Shown here: one piece after another, positions 7,853 through 8,443 of the stretch | Position numbering within the stretch: position 1 is the first letter of the stretch | How the letters are laid out: every line of letters begins with the position of its first letter | NCBI GenBank assembly: GCA_965369385.1 | Contig: CBDUQP010000135.1 | Span: forward strand, 1-8,443 | DNA length: 8,443 nucleotides | Source: CBDUQP01 sp965369385 | GTDB taxonomy: Bacteria; Planctomycetota; Phycisphaerae; SM23-33 | Direction of reading: 5' to 3' | Position numbers and translations under genes: made by a program | The notes under the pieces: model-generated | Databases searched by the model: none | What the model was told of the DNA's origin: nothing | The model's input: only the letters and a program-made list of their open reading frames with translations

Positions 7853-8443
7853 ATGGCAGACATTCGCAAGGTAATCCTGATGGTAGAGGCATCCAGCGCT
7901 TATGGGCGACGATTCCTTACCGGCATTTCACAATACGCGATCACATGCGGCGGATGGCAGTTCTACCGGCCGCCGTCGCACTACTCACACGAGCAAGCCC
8001 GCTCGAAACGCAGCATGAAGCGTCTTGCCCAGTGGGGCGCGGATGGGGCGATTGTTCGCGAACCGGGGGCCGATGACCCTGTTATCGCGATGGGTTTGCC
8101 TACGGTTGTCACGCCGAGCGAGATCAAGCCCAGGACAATAGCAGCGGTCGTCACCGATGACGCGGGAGCCGGCGGCCAGGCGGCTGAGCACTTGATCTCA
8201 CGTGGACTCACGCGATTTGCATTCTGTGGGTATGATGATATCACATGGTCTGTGGCCCGGGGCGAGGGGTTCCGCAAAACGCTCGTCGCCGCCGGTTACA
8301 AGACGCAGTTCTACGCCCAGCCGCCGGAGACCCCAGCCGCCCCGGAAGTCTGGACGTGTTCGATGCATCCGGGAGTGCGGCTGCCCGGACCGGGGTTCGA
8401 GTCCCCGTGGGGTCATTGGGTGCGATTCGTCATGAATCGCACC
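7853..8443 (+). CDS. XylR-like transcriptional regulator, N-terminal part with an aberrant tail, open at window end
   Basis: An uninterrupted frame of 197 codons runs from ATG 7853 to the last base, with no stop seen. An in-frame TAA at 7841-7843 makes 7853 the first possible start; the ribosome site is weak (AAAGAA). Residues 1 to about 158 match the pattern of XylR-type LacI/PBP1 sugar-binding domains: KVILMVEASSAYGRRFLTGI, then RLAQWGADGAIVRE, GLPTVV, a VVTDD motif, AAEHLISRG, and FAFCGYDD followed by W-S-x-x-R-G-E-G-F. Such regulators are about 390 residues and end in an AraC-type HTH, which is absent here. From E159 the frame instead reads through the copied metal-binding-domain DNA (T160-G181, same reading frame as in the adaptor) and then tRNA-like sequence. 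The real gene probably diverges at about 8323. It most likely controls a sugar locus to the right rather than the efflux operon. The 84-base gap before it shows no clear terminator or promoter. Confidence 0.7.
   Translation, partial: MADIRKVILMVEASSAYGRRFLTGISQYAITCGGWQFYRPPSHYSHEQARSKRSMKRLAQWGADGAIVREPGADDPVIAMGLPTVVTPSEIKPRTIAAVVTDDAGAGGQAAEHLISRGLTRFAFCGYDDITWSVARGEGFRKTLVAAGYKTQFYAQPPETPAAPEVWTCSMHPGVRLPGPGFESPWGHWVRFVMNRT
8328..8394 (+). repeat. direct repeat, copy 2 (fused in-frame to the XylR-like gene)
   Basis: This is identical to 2023-2089 at 66 of 67 positions, including silent codon positions. After one inserted G (8395), the similarity continues as TTCG-A/T-GTCC to 8404. In this copy the second cysteine pair of the metal-binding domain is lost (F182-E183-S184 replaces S-C-P), so it cannot encode a working domain. 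It interrupts the regulator just where its own homology ends. Confidence 0.95.
8391..8415 (+). other. tRNA-like 3' end (T-arm, acceptor strand, discriminator A)
   Basis: CGGGG-TTCGAGT-CCCCG (8391-8407) is a perfect 5-bp stem with a canonical 7-nt T-loop. TGGGGTC (8408-8414) plus A (8415) follows, as in the 3' half of a tRNA gene. TGGGGTC is fully complementary to GACCCCA (8329-8335), which would close an 87-nt unit. The 55 nt between are the copied adaptor sequence and form no D-arm or anticodon arm; position 8 is G rather than T. I therefore call only a tRNA-like 3' part, not a functional tRNA. Its amino-acid identity cannot be told. Confidence 0.45.
8419..8443. repeat. perfect 10-bp inverted repeat ending at the window edge
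   Basis: GGTGCGATTC (8419-8428) and GAATCGCACC (8434-8443) are exact reverse complements around the 5-nt loop GTCAT. It begins 3 nt after the tRNA-like end, where a tRNA terminator hairpin would be expected. The window stops at the last paired base, so a following T-run cannot be checked. A palindrome exactly at a sequence end can also be an assembly fold-back. Confidence 0.6.

Noticed and set aside
8329..8415. A complete class II (Ser/Leu-type) tRNA gene of 87 nt
   Set aside because: Only the acceptor and T-arm fit. There is no D-arm, no anticodon stem-loop and no T at position 8, and the interior is adaptor-gene sequence.
8202..8435. Small open frames on both strands at the right end
   Set aside because: They are other frames of the copied adaptor segment and tRNA-like end. 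The minus-strand peptide with GLEPR is the usual spurious translation of a tRNA T-arm.

Overview
The window is dominated by a complete three-gene heavy-metal efflux operon of the HME-RND (Cus/Czc) type, read left to right: a TolC-family outer-membrane factor (409-1848), a CusB-type periplasmic adaptor (1851-3848) and a CusA-type inner-membrane RND pump (3845-7768). The genes are packed with 2-nt spacing and a 4-nt ATGA overlap and are probably translationally coupled. Upstream, 2-202 holds the C-terminal end of a small cysteine-rich metal-binding (YHS/TRASH-like) protein. Between that gene and the operon lie a long imperfect hairpin (235-289), a small dyad (290-301) and an extended -10 promoter (346-354), the best candidate start for operon transcription.

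Downstream, 7853 onward encodes the N-terminal half of a XylR-like regulator (LacI/PBP1-type ligand-binding domain). It runs off the window end and, being unterminated, is easily missed. From about 8323 it stops looking like a regulator. The DNA becomes a near-perfect copy (66 of 67 bases) of the segment of the adaptor gene that encodes its first metal-binding domain (2023-2089). That copy passes into a tRNA-like 3' end (T-arm plus acceptor strand, 8391-8415) and then a perfect 10-bp inverted repeat ending at the last base. This tail is either a genuine recombination scar or a chimeric sequence or assembly end. It is the oddest part of the window.

Organism: a didermic (outer-membrane) bacterium with moderately high GC. 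The YHS-like protein, the long CusA variant with an enlarged membrane domain, and the XylR-type sugar regulator together suggest the Planctomycetota/PVC or a related lineage. This is an inference from remembered family patterns; no marker gene is present.

How the genes fit together: the YHS-like protein and the adaptor's two extra heavy-metal-binding domains plus its C-terminal DUF3347-like domain probably capture Cu(I)/Ag(I) or another soft metal in the periplasm and feed it to the RND pump, which drives it out through the TolC-like channel using the proton gradient. The pump keeps only one of the three CusA metal-binding methionines, so the exact metal is not settled by sequence. There is no sign of CRISPR, IS elements or phage genes.
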